A stretch of DNA of 64,000 nucleotides, taken from assembly GCA_030615605.1 (NCBI GenBank), contig JAUWYY010000009.1, positions 1-64,000 on the forward strand, given 5' to 3'. Position numbers and translations under genes: made by a program. Each line of letters opens with the position of its first letter. Within the stretch, counting starts at the first letter, position 1. Source of the stretch: a bacterium. Its GTDB lineage: Bacteria; Armatimonadota; Zipacnadia; Zipacnadales; Zipacnadaceae. A model generated the notes under the pieces. It searched no databases. It worked only from the letters and a program-made list of their open reading frames with translations, and was not told where the DNA came from. Of this stretch, positions 26,143-35,296 are shown piece after piece.

Positions 26143-27176
26143 CACAAACAGGATATCGCTTGGGGCATCTGGCAATGCTTGTTGAGGGCATGCTTGATGG
26201 TGACGAATCGGTCACCATCACGGGTGTCGCCAGCCTGGAAGAGGCTGAAGACGGACATATCTCTTATCTGTCTGACTCTGAAATGTCGGCGCAGGCTGAG
26301 AATTGTGGCGCTTCGGCGGTAATTGTTCCGGCTGGTGTAAAGCTAGAAAAGAAGCCGATTATCGTAACCGAAGAGCCTCGGCTCGCCTTCAGCAAAGTGC
26401 TGGAGCTGTTTGCGCCTCAGCGCCGCCTGCCCGAAGGTATTCATCCTCTGGCTCATATTGGGGAGAATGCAACCGTTGGCAAGAACGTAGGTATAGGCGC
26501 CGGGGCATATATTGCTGACAACGTTATCATAGGCAATAATGTAGTAATTCATCCCCTGGCCTATGTCGGGTATGAAGTTACCATCGGCGACGACTGCGAG
26601 CTATTCCCGCATACATATCTGGGCGATCGGGTGATTGTGGGAGACCGAGTTCTGGTGCATGCTGGGGCTGTGCTGGGCAGCGACGGCTTCGGTTACCACT
26701 CCGACGAGCAAGGCCACCACAAGATTCCGCAGATCGGTACGGTGATTGTGGGAGACGATGTTGAGGTCGGCGCCAACAGCACCGTGGACCGCGCCACGAT
26801 TTCCGCCACCCGCATAGGCAGCGGCACCAAGATTGATGACGGTGTCCACGTCGCCCACAACGTAGTGATCGGCAAGAACTGTCTGCTCTGTGGCCAGGTC
26901 GGCATCGCCGGCAGCGCCACGATTGGCAACAACGTGATGATGGGCGGCCAGGTCGGCGTCAACGATCACATTGCGATATGCGACGATGTGGTCATCGGCG
27001 GTGGAGCGGAGGTCTACGGCGATATTGACGAGCCGGGGGTCTATTCGGGCACGCCAGCTCGGCCCCATCGGGAGAATCTGCGGAATCTGGCCCTACAACA
27101 CCGCATCCCCAGGCTGCTGGAGCGCATCGAAGAGCTGGCAGCCAAAGTCGCCGAGTTGGAAGGTCGCGCTGACTAG
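26139..27176 (+). CDS. lpxD: UDP-3-O-acylglucosamine N-acyltransferase
   Basis: It adds the N-linked acyl chain during lipid A synthesis. 345 residues: the LpxD N-terminal domain (ITGVASLEEAEDGHISYLSD), then the left-handed beta-helix of hexapeptide repeats with LGSDGFGYHSD and the catalytic His in HVAHNVVIGKNC, then a C-terminal helix (LLERIEELAAKVAELE). GTG 26139 is chosen because AGGAGG lies 10 nt upstream. It overlaps the preceding stop by 4 nt. It shows that the organism makes lipid A; the other lpx genes are outside the window. Confidence 0.94.
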   Translation: MTQTGYRLGHLAMLVEGMLDGDESVTITGVASLEEAEDGHISYLSDSEMSAQAENCGASAVIVPAGVKLEKKPIIVTEEPRLAFSKVLELFAPQRRLPEGIHPLAHIGENATVGKNVGIGAGAYIADNVIIGNNVVIHPLAYVGYEVTIGDDCELFPHTYLGDRVIVGDRVLVHAGAVLGSDGFGYHSDEQGHHKIPQIGTVIVGDDVEVGANSTVDRATISATRIGSGTKIDDGVHVAHNVVIGKNCLLCGQVGIAGSATIGNNVMMGGQVGVNDHIAICDDVVIGGGAEVYGDIDEPGVYSGTPARPHRENLRNLALQHRIPRLLERIEELAAKVAELEGRAD

Positions 27177-27270
27177 TGCCAATAGCTGCTGCCAGTGACC
27201 CACCCGATGTGGATTAATCCGGCTCTATGAGGGATAACAGTATCTTATCTGTCGTATTATTGTACTGTTA

Positions 27271-27335
27271 AAGTTTTTGCCGGAAAGGCGCGGAAAACCG
27301 GCTTTTTTCAAAAAGCGGGTTTTCCGCAAAATCCG
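27271..27335 (+). repeat. Palindromic host element, copy 2 (both sites empty)
   Basis: The 65-bp form, AAGTTTTTGCCGG directly joined to AAAGGCGCGG and then the hairpin GCGGAAAACC...GGTTTTCCGC and CAAAATCCG. Neither internal site is filled. It lies between lpxD and the kinase gene that starts 25 nt beyond the right edge. Confidence 0.9.
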
Positions 27336-27359
27336 TATATGAATCTTGTAGGCTAAGCA

Positions 27360-28175
27360 ATGAATATATCTGTTATCGGCGATGTAATGCTGGATGTCGA
27401 ACTACCAGGCCGCTTCCGCGAGAATTATGAGGGGGCGGCCCTCTGTATTACTGGCCCCCAGTGGCGCTACTATCCGGGCGGCGCCGCTAACGTTGCCGCG
27501 CTGCTGCGGGGGATGGGCCACCAGGTGACTCTGTTCGGCCTGATGGGCCCGGACTGGGCCGCCGCCCAGTTGCAGCATCTGCTGGGCCGCATCACCCACT
27601 TCTGCAAGCCCCTGTTGCCTACCACAATCGTCAAGCTCCGCGCTCATAGCCAGCAGCAGTTAATTGCCCGGATTGACTGCGAAGATATAACTGCGGTAAC
27701 TTATCCCCTGGAAGCAGCTCTGGAAGAAGCACAAACCAACGGTGTGCCTGATGCAGTCATCTTCAGCGATTACAGCAAGGGCATCTTCGGACAGCACACC
27801 GCCGAGGCGGTGCAGCGCATAATTGGCTGGGATTGCCCGACCGTTGTTGATCCCCGGCCTTGCAGCTATCTGCAAATCTGGGAAGGGGCGACCGCGGCTA
27901 CCCCTAACCGGCGCGAATCCCAGCAGATGGAGATTGCTACCCGGTATCTGGTGGTCACCGACGGCGAGAACGGCGCAGTGGTTCACGACAGGGCAGAGAC
28001 TCGCCAGATACCGACCGAGCCGGTGGCCGATCCTCAGATCATTGGCGCCGGCGATGCCCTTACTGCCGGTCTGGCAGTGGGATTAGCCGAAGGCAACAGC
28101 ATATTCGTGGCAACTGAATCAGCGGTCAGGTACGCCAGCCGGTATGTAGCCGAACCCCGGGGCGCTCTATACTGA
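27360..28175 (+). CDS. PfkB family kinase, HldE/RfaE domain I-like
   Basis: 271 residues with GDVMLD at the N terminus, the PGGAANVAALLRGMGHQVTLFG motif and the catalytic GAGDALTAGLAVGLA near the C terminus. This pattern is that of the D-glycero-beta-D-manno-heptose-7-phosphate kinase domain (HldE domain I). It is shorter than the usual about 310 residues, mainly in the centre. Beside lpxD a role in LPS inner-core sugars is likely. The nucleotidyltransferase half of HldE is missing. The start ATG 27360 has a weak AGG signal. Confidence 0.78.
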   Translation: MNISVIGDVMLDVELPGRFRENYEGAALCITGPQWRYYPGGAANVAALLRGMGHQVTLFGLMGPDWAAAQLQHLLGRITHFCKPLLPTTIVKLRAHSQQQLIARIDCEDITAVTYPLEAALEEAQTNGVPDAVIFSDYSKGIFGQHTAEAVQRIIGWDCPTVVDPRPCSYLQIWEGATAATPNRRESQQMEIATRYLVVTDGENGAVVHDRAETRQIPTEPVADPQIIGAGDALTAGLAVGLAEGNSIFVATESAVRYASRYVAEPRGALY

Positions 28176-28188
28176 CATACCCACTAAG

Positions 28189-29979
28189 ATGACTCGCACC
28201 AGAATTGCATTCACTGTTATAGTCCTGCTCGTCGGTTTCGCTGTGGCCTCGCCCGCTCCGGCTAACCTGCTCTATTTTACCAGTAGTATATCGCAGCAGG
28301 ATTCAACGGTCATCGGTGAAGTGCGGGCCGGTCCTTTGGTAGTAATCCGTCTGCGCGGCACTCAACTGTCGGACATTGAAACTCGCACCCAACTGGTGGC
28401 CGAGCGGCTTACGCAGCAGGGCCTACGCGGTATCCCAGCGCAATACATCCGCACTGCCCGGCTCGACTCCTCGTATGTCATAATGGCGGGCGATGTTCTG
28501 CTGGTTACCGTGGACAAGATCACTGCTGAGCCGGCCGACAGCCGTCCGCAGGAGTTGGCCCAGCAGTGGGCCGAGAACCTGCGCCGCGTGTTTGCTTCTC
28601 CGTATTTGTGTGTTGACCTGGCTCCCGACACTGTTGTGCCGTTGGGCGAGTCGCGCCGTATCCGCTACGGTGGCACTTATGCTGGCCAACTGTCGGCAAG
28701 CAGCGAGGACCCGACGGTAATTTCGGTCGCCGTCGACCCCAACAAGCAGGTGCTGACCATCAATGGGCTGGCCCGAGGCAGTACCCGGATTAAGATAGAG
28801 GCTGAAGCGATTTCGGGCAGCTTTTCGGTGAGATGTATGCCCTGGGCCGGGACGATCACGCACCCAATAGCCGCTCAGCTCACCACTCCGCAGGCGCCAG
28901 ATGAGATTATGCGGACAGCGGCCCTCAATGCCCTGCTAAGCAATATCAATGCGGAGCCGACAGCATCGATTCAGGTAGGGAAACTGCAGCGGAGTTTTGC
29001 TGGTTGGCAGTCGGCGGTGCAGATAACTGGTCCAGGCTACCTATCCCGCCGCGAGACAGTCAACATCGGTGTAGATTTGATTTCACGGCCAACTGCTTCG
29101 CCCCAGTCCGTGCTGGTCAGTAATGAACCTGAACGTGTCACTGGGCCGGGCACGCTGCTACGCGAATCGCTGGCCGGCGGCGAGAGTTGCCGCCTGCTGT
29201 GGCACCATGTCAATACCGCCTCAGTTCCCCTGACCTTTGCAGTCAGAGTTGTTAATGCCGGCGACGAGCCAGCGAGGGTCTTTATCGTGGGCGACCAGGC
29301 TGGCCCCAGCACTGACGAGATTCACAGCGGCCACGTGGCTATGTATGATTTCTGGCGCATGCGGCTGGGCTCAGTTGGCTATGTCGCTACTGTTCCTGGT
29401 GCCTCGGCCTGGCGGGCCTACCAGTGTACCACGCCGCCTTCGCGTATTGTCAGCGGCATCTGCCAGATGACCAATATTGGACCTGAAGCGGTCATGATTG
29501 AGGTTGTCGCTCAGCCGGGGGCCAGCGATATGCCGCTGGTAGCGGTTGATACCAACGCCGAACATCTGTCCAGACTGTCCGAATTTCGTTATGATGGTCG
29601 GCAAACCGCTGAGCTTTTCCACCAAATCGGGGGGGCGTGGAGCTTCCTGCGCATCGGCAAGCCCAGCAGTGACCCCGACATCGCCCAGCTTCCCGGTCAC
29701 TACGGAGTGTTGTATGACATTACTGTACGGGTGGACAACGCCCGGCAGCAGCCAGCGATATTTGAGTTGGCTGTTGCAGCTTCCGCCGGCGCCGGGCGAG
29801 GCGTCTATCTGATAGATGGCCAGTTGGTGGATACCGGCACGATGCGCCCCTCGCAGGAGAGACGGCTGTGGCGAGGTCCGGTGGCCGCTGGCGCCAGCCG
29901 CTCGCTTCCCGTTCAGACAATACCTCAGGCTGGTTCCAACTACCCCGTTATGCTGGTCGTGCGCAGCTTCACCGACTAA
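28189..29979 (+). CDS. Large secreted protein with an Ig-like domain
   Basis: 596 residues with a signal peptide (VIVLLVGFAVASPAPA). Residues about 145-215 (LGESRRIRYGGTYAGQLSASSEDPTVISV ... GLARGSTRIKI) look like a BIG2-type Ig fold. The preceding region (ELAQQWAENLRRVFASPYL) resembles a segment of the protein at 11788. The C-terminal half is beta-rich and unrecognised. It starts 13 nt after the kinase, so the two are probably co-transcribed. The function is unknown; adhesion or surface-layer roles are possible. Confidence 0.65.
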   Translation: MTRTRIAFTVIVLLVGFAVASPAPANLLYFTSSISQQDSTVIGEVRAGPLVVIRLRGTQLSDIETRTQLVAERLTQQGLRGIPAQYIRTARLDSSYVIMAGDVLLVTVDKITAEPADSRPQELAQQWAENLRRVFASPYLCVDLAPDTVVPLGESRRIRYGGTYAGQLSASSEDPTVISVAVDPNKQVLTINGLARGSTRIKIEAEAISGSFSVRCMPWAGTITHPIAAQLTTPQAPDEIMRTAALNALLSNINAEPTASIQVGKLQRSFAGWQSAVQITGPGYLSRRETVNIGVDLISRPTASPQSVLVSNEPERVTGPGTLLRESLAGGESCRLLWHHVNTASVPLTFAVRVVNAGDEPARVFIVGDQAGPSTDEIHSGHVAMYDFWRMRLGSVGYVATVPGASAWRAYQCTTPPSRIVSGICQMTNIGPEAVMIEVVAQPGASDMPLVAVDTNAEHLSRLSEFRYDGRQTAELFHQIGGAWSFLRIGKPSSDPDIAQLPGHYGVLYDITVRVDNARQQPAIFELAVAASAGAGRGVYLIDGQLVDTGTMRPSQERRLWRGPVAAGASRSLPVQTIPQAGSNYPVMLVVRSFTD

Positions 29980-29998
29980 GTCCAGTCCTGTCGGGTGC

Positions 29999-30958
29999 TC
30001 AGCGGGACCCACTCAACTGTCGCCTAACAGTTGTGGTGTAACCTCTGCTATCAGTGGCGGTAGCCCTCACTGTGAAGTAGTCGAAGCTGATCGGTATAGT
30101 GCTCAGCTCCGCGCTGAACCGACCGTTGGACTTCTGCTGTACCGCCTGACCGTTTACTGTAAGAGTTGCGTGGCGTTCACACCGTCCGGTGACCGTAACA
30201 CTGCTTCCTGCCCAGCGCTGGCCGGCTGCTGGGCTAGTGATCTCCAGGTAGGGGCCGAGCCGCTGCATCTGCTGTTGCCAGCTCTGCTGCTGTTGTGCCG
30301 AGAGACTGGTGACTTGTGGGCCAGCCTGGCTGCCGCGTAGCCGCGCTGTCTCGTTGGCGGCTACCTTCACCTCGTCGCTGTCGCCGGCCACCGTAACCTG
30401 GCCCTCGTAGACCGATATTTCGGTGGAGCCGTTGGCAGCAACCTCCACGGAAAACATTGTTCCCCGCACTCCTGCTGTCGCGGTGGGCGTGTCTATCAGG
30501 AACTTATCTTGCTGGGAGAGCACCCGCAGCACCCTGATCCAGATCTTGCCTATGTCCAGCCGGAAGGCCCTCTCCTTAGAACCCTTGTACACCTGACATT
30601 TTTGCACGGTCAGTTCAGTACTCGGCTCCATTCGGATGCGGGTGCCATCAATCCAGTTCAATGTGCACTGGCCCTCCGCGCCGGTGCTTAGCTGCTCGCC
30701 TGCCTGTACCAGTCGCCGCTCGCCCAGAGGCTGGACATCCTCTTCTCCCTTGCGGATGACACTGATCGTCCCCGACACGTCACTAATTCGGGCTACCCGC
30801 TGCAGAACGAAAAGCGACTGGCCCAGCAGTAGCACCAAGCCGACCAGGAAGGCAAAACCGATGATGATGGCGAAACTTGCCTTGCGCATTGACTCCAGCC
30901 TCCAGCGATCACTGCCTTGAGTGCATAATGGGCAGGCTTGCTTACGTTTGGTCTTCAA
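29999..30958 (-). CDS. FecR-domain membrane protein
   Basis: 319 residues on the minus strand. A short cytoplasmic part with CPLC, one membrane segment (residues 29-50), then a FecR domain (ARISDVSGTISVIRKG ... LIDTPTATAGVRGTMFSVEV ... EISVYEGQVTV). The C-terminal region from about 240 (LEITSPAAGQRWAGSSVTVTGRC) is a small Ig-like domain. FecR domains read extracytoplasmic signals. It is divergent from a CHASE2 adenylate cyclase; FecR and CHASE2 proteins often occur side by side. The true start may be MRKAS (residue 24). Confidence 0.8.
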   Translation of the reverse strand: MKTKRKQACPLCTQGSDRWRLESMRKASFAIIIGFAFLVGLVLLLGQSLFVLQRVARISDVSGTISVIRKGEEDVQPLGERRLVQAGEQLSTGAEGQCTLNWIDGTRIRMEPSTELTVQKCQVYKGSKERAFRLDIGKIWIRVLRVLSQQDKFLIDTPTATAGVRGTMFSVEVAANGSTEISVYEGQVTVAGDSDEVKVAANETARLRGSQAGPQVTSLSAQQQQSWQQQMQRLGPYLEITSPAAGQRWAGSSVTVTGRCERHATLTVNGQAVQQKSNGRFSAELSTIPISFDYFTVRATATDSRGYTTTVRRQLSGSR

Positions 30959-31133
30959 CTAAAATTTACCCCCGGCGGGGGGTTATTAAACGACAGCCGG
31001 CATCATTCACGAAGGTAGAAGGGATGGGCCTTCAGAAGATGTGAAGATGGCCGTAGAAAGCTATTCAAGGTAGTTCACAGTCTGTCATGAAGAATAACCG
31101 GGTGTAACTATTAACTGGGTTACTCTACTTTTG

Positions 31134-31236
31134 AAGTTTTTGCCGGCCTGTCCGCCGTAGCTGCACTTGTGCAGCGTAGGCGGGAAAGGTGCGGAAAACC
31201 GGCTTTTTTCAAAAAGCGGGTTTTCCGCAAAATCCG
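31134..31236 (+). repeat. Palindromic host element, copy 3 (left site filled)
   Basis: Same as copy 1: AAGTTTTTGCCGG, insert with TCCGCCGTAGCTGC...GCAGCGTAGGCGG (31151-31183), the GCGGAAAACC hairpin, and CAAAATCCG. It lies between the divergent FecR and CHASE2 genes, ending 35 nt before the latter. The rest of the 30959-31271 gap holds a GC-rich inverted repeat near 30970-30986 (CCCCCGGCGGGGGG) in the FecR leader. Confidence 0.9.
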
Positions 31237-31271
31237 TTGATGACTAGTCTAGGACGGAGGAGACCGCGATA

Positions 31272-33245
31272 GTGGGCAGGGGTTCACCAGGCTCTCGTTC
31301 AACATACAAGACTGTGGGCAGGTTTGTGCTTATTGCTGCCGCCTGCACGCTGGTGATGTTAGTGGCTGCCTTCTGGCCGCAGGTCACCATCCTGGATAGG
31401 ATGGAGCTGCGTACCGTGGATTGGCGCTTCCATCTGCGCGGCCCTCTGCAGCCGCACCCGGATATCGTTCTGGTCACCGTTGATGAAGCCAGCCTCGACA
31501 AGCTCGGCAAGTGGCCGTGGCCGCGCCAACTGTTTGCCCGGCTGACTCGTCAACTGATGGCCGCCGGGGCCCGCGCTATCGTATATGATGTGTTTTTCGT
31601 CGAGCCTGAGCCGGAGCCGGCCGGCGATGCAACCTTCGCGCAGGCTCTGGCCAGCGCGGGCAATGTCTATCTGGCGGGTTTTGCTGCCGGTCCTGAGCGA
31701 GAAGGCGATTATGGCTCCGACCTGAGTGTTCGAGAAATGGCAGCAGCAAGCCAGGCCGAAACGCTCCGGCACTGGGCGTGGAATGAGGCTACTGTCAATA
31801 GGGGAGAGGGACTGCTTCGTTGGGCTGGCATCTACCAGCTTCCTGACTTGACCTATCCATTTGTCCGGCTAGCCCGACCCGCCGAGGGGCTGGGCTATAC
31901 CTGCCTGGTGCAGGGCGCCGACGGTATCTTCCGCTACACGCCACCGCTGGGCTACTTCAGGCAGCAGCTATATCCCTCCTTACCGCTGGCGGTGGCAGCA
32001 GGCTTGCTGGACGCGCGCCCTGATCAGATCAGTGTCAACTTTGGCCACAACCTCCGAATTGACGACCAGCATACCGTGCCCCTCGATCGCTGGGGGCGGA
32101 TGGTGATAAACTTTGTCGGCAAGCACAAAACTTACCCTCACCTGCCGGCCTGGCAGGTACTCGACGAAAGCGCAGACGCAGCTCAATTGGAGTTGAAGGA
32201 CAATATCGCAATAGTTGCCATCACTGCTGAGGGCCTCCACGATGTGCGAGCCAGTCCCTTCGGTGGTCTGCTGGCAGGCGGCGAGATCCAGGCGACCATT
32301 CTCGACAACATACTAACCCAGCGGTTCCTCGTCCCGGCCCCGCCCGAGAAGATGCTGCTGATACTCCCGTTCATTGGCCTGGCCATCGCTTTGATTCTCG
32401 CGCTGCTGCCCACCCGGCAGGCCTTGCTGCTTGCGCTGGGGGTTGTGGCGGCGTATGATTGGTTCAGCATCTGGGTTTTCGCTGATCGTGGCCTCATTGT
32501 GCCGATGTTCACACCGATGCTGACCGGTTTGGTCACGATGCTGGTTTTGGTTAGTTATCGGCTCCTGCTTGAGGAAAGACAGCGCTCCCAGGCGCGCGAG
32601 ACCCTCAGCCACTTCGTGCCCACCCAGATCGTCTCCCAGCTTGTGGAAGACGAAGCGGCACAGATATTGCAGGGCCAAAGGCGCATAGTCAGTTGCCTGT
32701 TCTGTGATCTACGCGGCTTTACGTCGGCCAGCGAGCAGCTTTCTCCCGAAGCTACCGTGAATCTGCTCAATCGCTACTTCACCTTGATGCACGAGGTCAT
32801 CTGGGAGTTTGACGGCACGCTTGACAAGCTGATGGGCGATGGGCTGATGGCCTTCTTCAATGCGCCACTGGAGCAGCCTGATCACGCCCGCCGTGCCGTC
32901 CAGGCGGCTATTGAGATGCAGCGCCGCATTGAGTTTAATCGCGCCGAGTGGGAGTTCTCTGGCTGGGGTGAGCTGGCCGCCGGCATCGGCATCTCCACCG
33001 GCCCGGCCGTGGTCGGGTACATCACCGCCCGCGACCGGATGCAGTACACCGCCATCGGTGCCCAGGTGAACCTGGCGGCCCGCCTCGAAGAGCTTACCCG
33101 CGAGTTTGATGCCAAAATCCTGGTCAGCGAAGATACCTGGCAGTTGATCAAAGATACCGTAACCACGAATGATAAAGGTAGCGTGCAAGTACGAGGCTTT
33201 GCGGAGGAGGTGAACGTCTACAGCGTACCAGTACCTTTAGCGTAG
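31272..33245 (+). CDS. CHASE2-domain adenylate/guanylate cyclase
   Basis: 657 residues: an N-terminal membrane helix, an extracytoplasmic CHASE2 domain (VDWRFHLRG ... IVLVTVDEASLDKLGKWPWPR ... VYDVFFVEPEP), two to three membrane helices (about 355-430), and a class III cyclase domain. The metal-binding aspartates are in FCDLRGFT and KLMGDGLMAFF, and AIGAQVNLAARLEELT closes the domain. It makes a cyclic nucleotide in response to an outside signal. GTG 31272 follows CGGAGGAG. The gene is divergent from the FecR gene. Confidence 0.92.
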   Translation: MGRGSPGSRSTYKTVGRFVLIAAACTLVMLVAAFWPQVTILDRMELRTVDWRFHLRGPLQPHPDIVLVTVDEASLDKLGKWPWPRQLFARLTRQLMAAGARAIVYDVFFVEPEPEPAGDATFAQALASAGNVYLAGFAAGPEREGDYGSDLSVREMAAASQAETLRHWAWNEATVNRGEGLLRWAGIYQLPDLTYPFVRLARPAEGLGYTCLVQGADGIFRYTPPLGYFRQQLYPSLPLAVAAGLLDARPDQISVNFGHNLRIDDQHTVPLDRWGRMVINFVGKHKTYPHLPAWQVLDESADAAQLELKDNIAIVAITAEGLHDVRASPFGGLLAGGEIQATILDNILTQRFLVPAPPEKMLLILPFIGLAIALILALLPTRQALLLALGVVAAYDWFSIWVFADRGLIVPMFTPMLTGLVTMLVLVSYRLLLEERQRSQARETLSHFVPTQIVSQLVEDEAAQILQGQRRIVSCLFCDLRGFTSASEQLSPEATVNLLNRYFTLMHEVIWEFDGTLDKLMGDGLMAFFNAPLEQPDHARRAVQAAIEMQRRIEFNRAEWEFSGWGELAAGIGISTGPAVVGYITARDRMQYTAIGAQVNLAARLEELTREFDAKILVSEDTWQLIKDTVTTNDKGSVQVRGFAEEVNVYSVPVPLA

Positions 33246-33257
33246 CTTACTTTCCTC

Positions 33258-33286
33258 TTGATTTTGTGAATAAAGTGTGTTATAAT
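33258..33286 (+). promoter_or_regulatory. Promoter of the sugar transferase gene
   Basis: TTGATT (33258-33263) and TATAAT (33281-33286) have 17-nt spacing, 53 nt before the ATG at 33339. The region is distinctly AT-rich. Confidence 0.75.
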
Positions 33287-33338
33287 TATTGCAAAGTAGT
33301 GACTAAGCCGAGAGTGAATAGACTGGTAAACTCGTCCT

Positions 33339-33944
33339 ATGCTGCTGTATGAGTTCATCAAACGAACTATTGACCTGCTGGGGGCATTGGCGGGGCTGTT
33401 GCTATCTGCCCCGATAATGCTGGTGGTGGCTGTGGCCATCAAGTTAGAAAGCCGGGGGCCGATACTATTTCGTCACCCTCGTTTGGGCAAGGACGGCCGT
33501 GCCTTTGTAATGCTGAAATTCCGCTCGATGTATCAGGACGCTCCTGCTCTGCGGCAGCAACTGTTTGCAGAAAACGAAGTCCCCGGCCCCGTCTTTAAGA
33601 TCCACTCTGATCCGCGTATGACCCGGGTTGGTCGCATTATCCGCAAATATAGCCTCGACGAGCTTCCCCAGTTGTGGAATGTGTTGCGCGGGGAGATGAG
33701 CCTGGTCGGGCCCCGTCCGCCTATTCCTGATGAAGTTGTCCGCTACCACCCCTGGCAGCGCGAACGCCTGGCCGTCAAGCCGGGTCTGACCTGTACCTGG
33801 CAGGTCAGCGGCCGCTCTGATATTCCTTTTGACGAGTGGATGCAGATGGATATTGAATATGTCCGCACCCGCAGCCTGCCGATGGATCTGAAGCTGCTAC
33901 TGCTGACCGTCCCCGCTGTCATCTCCGCCCGCGGCGCGTACTAG
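33339..33944 (+). CDS. Undecaprenyl-phosphate sugar phosphotransferase
   Basis: It starts exopolysaccharide or O-antigen synthesis by placing a sugar-1-phosphate on undecaprenyl phosphate. 201 residues is the minimal catalytic form (WcaJ/PssA type without the extra helices). It has one membrane hairpin (LLGALAGLLLSAPIMLVVAVAIKLES), then the family motifs KFRSM, RKYSLDELPQLWNVLRGEMSLVGPRP and PGLTCTWQVSGRS. It has its own promoter and stands alone. Confidence 0.93.
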   Translation: MLLYEFIKRTIDLLGALAGLLLSAPIMLVVAVAIKLESRGPILFRHPRLGKDGRAFVMLKFRSMYQDAPALRQQLFAENEVPGPVFKIHSDPRMTRVGRIIRKYSLDELPQLWNVLRGEMSLVGPRPPIPDEVVRYHPWQRERLAVKPGLTCTWQVSGRSDIPFDEWMQMDIEYVRTRSLPMDLKLLLLTVPAVISARGAY

Positions 33945-33946
33945 GC

Positions 33947-33980
33947 AAGGCCGGCACGACTACTGCCGCACCGGCCTTGG
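33947..33980 (+). terminator. Inverted repeat after the sugar transferase, possible terminator
   Basis: CAAGGCCGG (33947-33955) pairs perfectly with CCGGCCTTG (33972-33980), 2 nt after the stop codon. There is no U-tract after it, so termination would not be by the classic intrinsic mechanism. Confidence 0.4.
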
Positions 33981-34066
33981 CTCCAGCTTTACTCTGGCTT
34001 GTCTAAGGCTGACCAGACAGGCCTATCGCGGGCCGTGCCTCGTTTCCAGGGTGCTCAACGCTCAGC

Positions 34067-34774
34067 TCACTCCTTCCGCCAGTTCCCCTCAATGCCCACG
34101 ATGGTGAAGGTCTGCTCTGAGTACGGGCCCTTGACCTGCACGGTCCAAGCGCCATCAGGGCCCCGCGTTACAGATTGAACCGAAACACGGAAGTCCTCCG
34201 CCCGGTCATGCAAGCCCAGGAAGGGGCCCGGGTCTAGCAGGCCCAGCACTGGTATGACAACCATGTGTGCGGCATTGCCCGTGGTGAAGACTTGAATCAG
34301 GGCCTCCGTCGCAGTCCGAGACGTCGGCGGGATTGCCACCACGCCGACGGCACCAGGCATCAGACGCGCGGCCAAGTAACTGGCCTGCTTGGAGTCACGC
34401 ACCAGCTGGAACTCGTCCAGAGCCAGGCCTGACCACACGGCCCATGTGTACGGGATGGACGGGTCAGTGGAGCGCACCTCGTAGCGCGTGATCTCCCCAG
34501 ACCACGTGCCTTCCGGCTCCGGAGTGGCGCACTGGACCTCCAGGCGAAAGAGCGCCTTCTCCAAGACTATGGGAACCTCCCGGGATTCCCCTTCAGGCGT
34601 AGTAATGCTCAGGGTCCCGCGCTCCAGCAGGACTACCGGCCGACCCAGCGGATCAAGTCTCACGACCGTTGGCCCTGCTAGTGGTGCTGGTGCGGCCTCA
34701 CCCGCTGTCAGCGACACCGCCACCCCCAACAAGGCAACAGCCGTCCAGCAAGCTATGGCTATGGTCCGTATCAT
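34067..34774 (-). CDS. Secreted partner protein of the tandem array, copy 3 (divergent)
   Basis: 235 residues with a signal peptide (IAIACWTAVALLGVAVSLTAG) and AGGAGG before ATG 34774. It is homologous to the products at 35281 and 36597: VPIVLEKALFRL, WSGEITRYEVRSTDPSIPYTWAVW align with VPVVMEKQIFQL and WSGRVWCYEFRSGDPDVPHSYSFW. It is shorter and lacks the otherwise identical C terminus ending FDGEQWHAE. It is the last member of a three-fold tandem array of transglutaminase-like/partner pairs. No function is known. Confidence 0.65.
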   Translation of the reverse strand: MIRTIAIACWTAVALLGVAVSLTAGEAAPAPLAGPTVVRLDPLGRPVVLLERGTLSITTPEGESREVPIVLEKALFRLEVQCATPEPEGTWSGEITRYEVRSTDPSIPYTWAVWSGLALDEFQLVRDSKQASYLAARLMPGAVGVVAIPPTSRTATEALIQVFTTGNAAHMVVIPVLGLLDPGPFLGLHDRAEDFRVSVQSVTRGPDGAWTVQVKGPYSEQTFTIVGIEGNWRKE

Positions 34775-34804
34775 CGTTCTCTCACCTCCTAGATTTGGGG
34801 TGTC

Positions 34805-35296
34805 TCACCAGTCCTCATCCGAGAATCGCACGTCAACAGCGGGGGGACTTGACCGTCTTCGCCATTGGAACTGGTACGGATCGGGGCTTCGGTTCGGGTC
34901 GTAGATCAACGCTTCCCAGGCATCCGCGTTTGGAGTGTAGTCGGAGGCGCCCGTGGTTGTTACCCCGTACGATGGATCGTAGTAGGTTCCATCCCCGGTT
35001 CGGTGGACGATATAGTGCAAAGCAAAAAGCTTCTCGTATGGTGGGTTCGTGTTCTGGCCGGGTTCGCCGTTAACCGTAACATCCAGGTCGTCGGTCCGTG
35101 AGTTCACGCCGTACTTCCAGGGGTCGTAGCCAGAATAGCTGGGCATTGCGTCATCGAAGGTGATGTTCTTCACGCCAAACTGGGAATAGTTTGTCGGCGG
35201 CAGCACGCGCGTCCTCTTCACGTTCGCTACATTGTTCGCTACCAGGCATTCCTTGAACAACTCCGCCCAGGCACAGACACCTACTCTGCATGCCAC
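34805..35296 (-). CDS. Truncated transglutaminase-like protein, copy 3
   Basis: From GTG 35296 it reads 163 residues, starting just before the catalytic cysteine (GVCAWAELFKECLVANN). His and Asp of the transglutaminase triad are seen in LFALHYIVH and TYYDPSYG. The N-terminal half present in the copy at 37476 is missing. The start overlaps the 3' end of the partner gene (35281) by 16 nt, an arrangement identical to that of copy 2, so the overlap is the tandem-duplication joint. Enzyme activity without the missing part is doubtful. Confidence 0.55.
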   Translation of the reverse strand: MACRVGVCAWAELFKECLVANNVANVKRTRVLPPTNYSQFGVKNITFDDAMPSYSGYDPWKYGVNSRTDDLDVTVNGEPGQNTNPPYEKLFALHYIVHRTGDGTYYDPSYGVTTTGASDYTPNADAWEALIYDPNRSPDPYQFQWRRRSSPPAVDVRFSDEDW

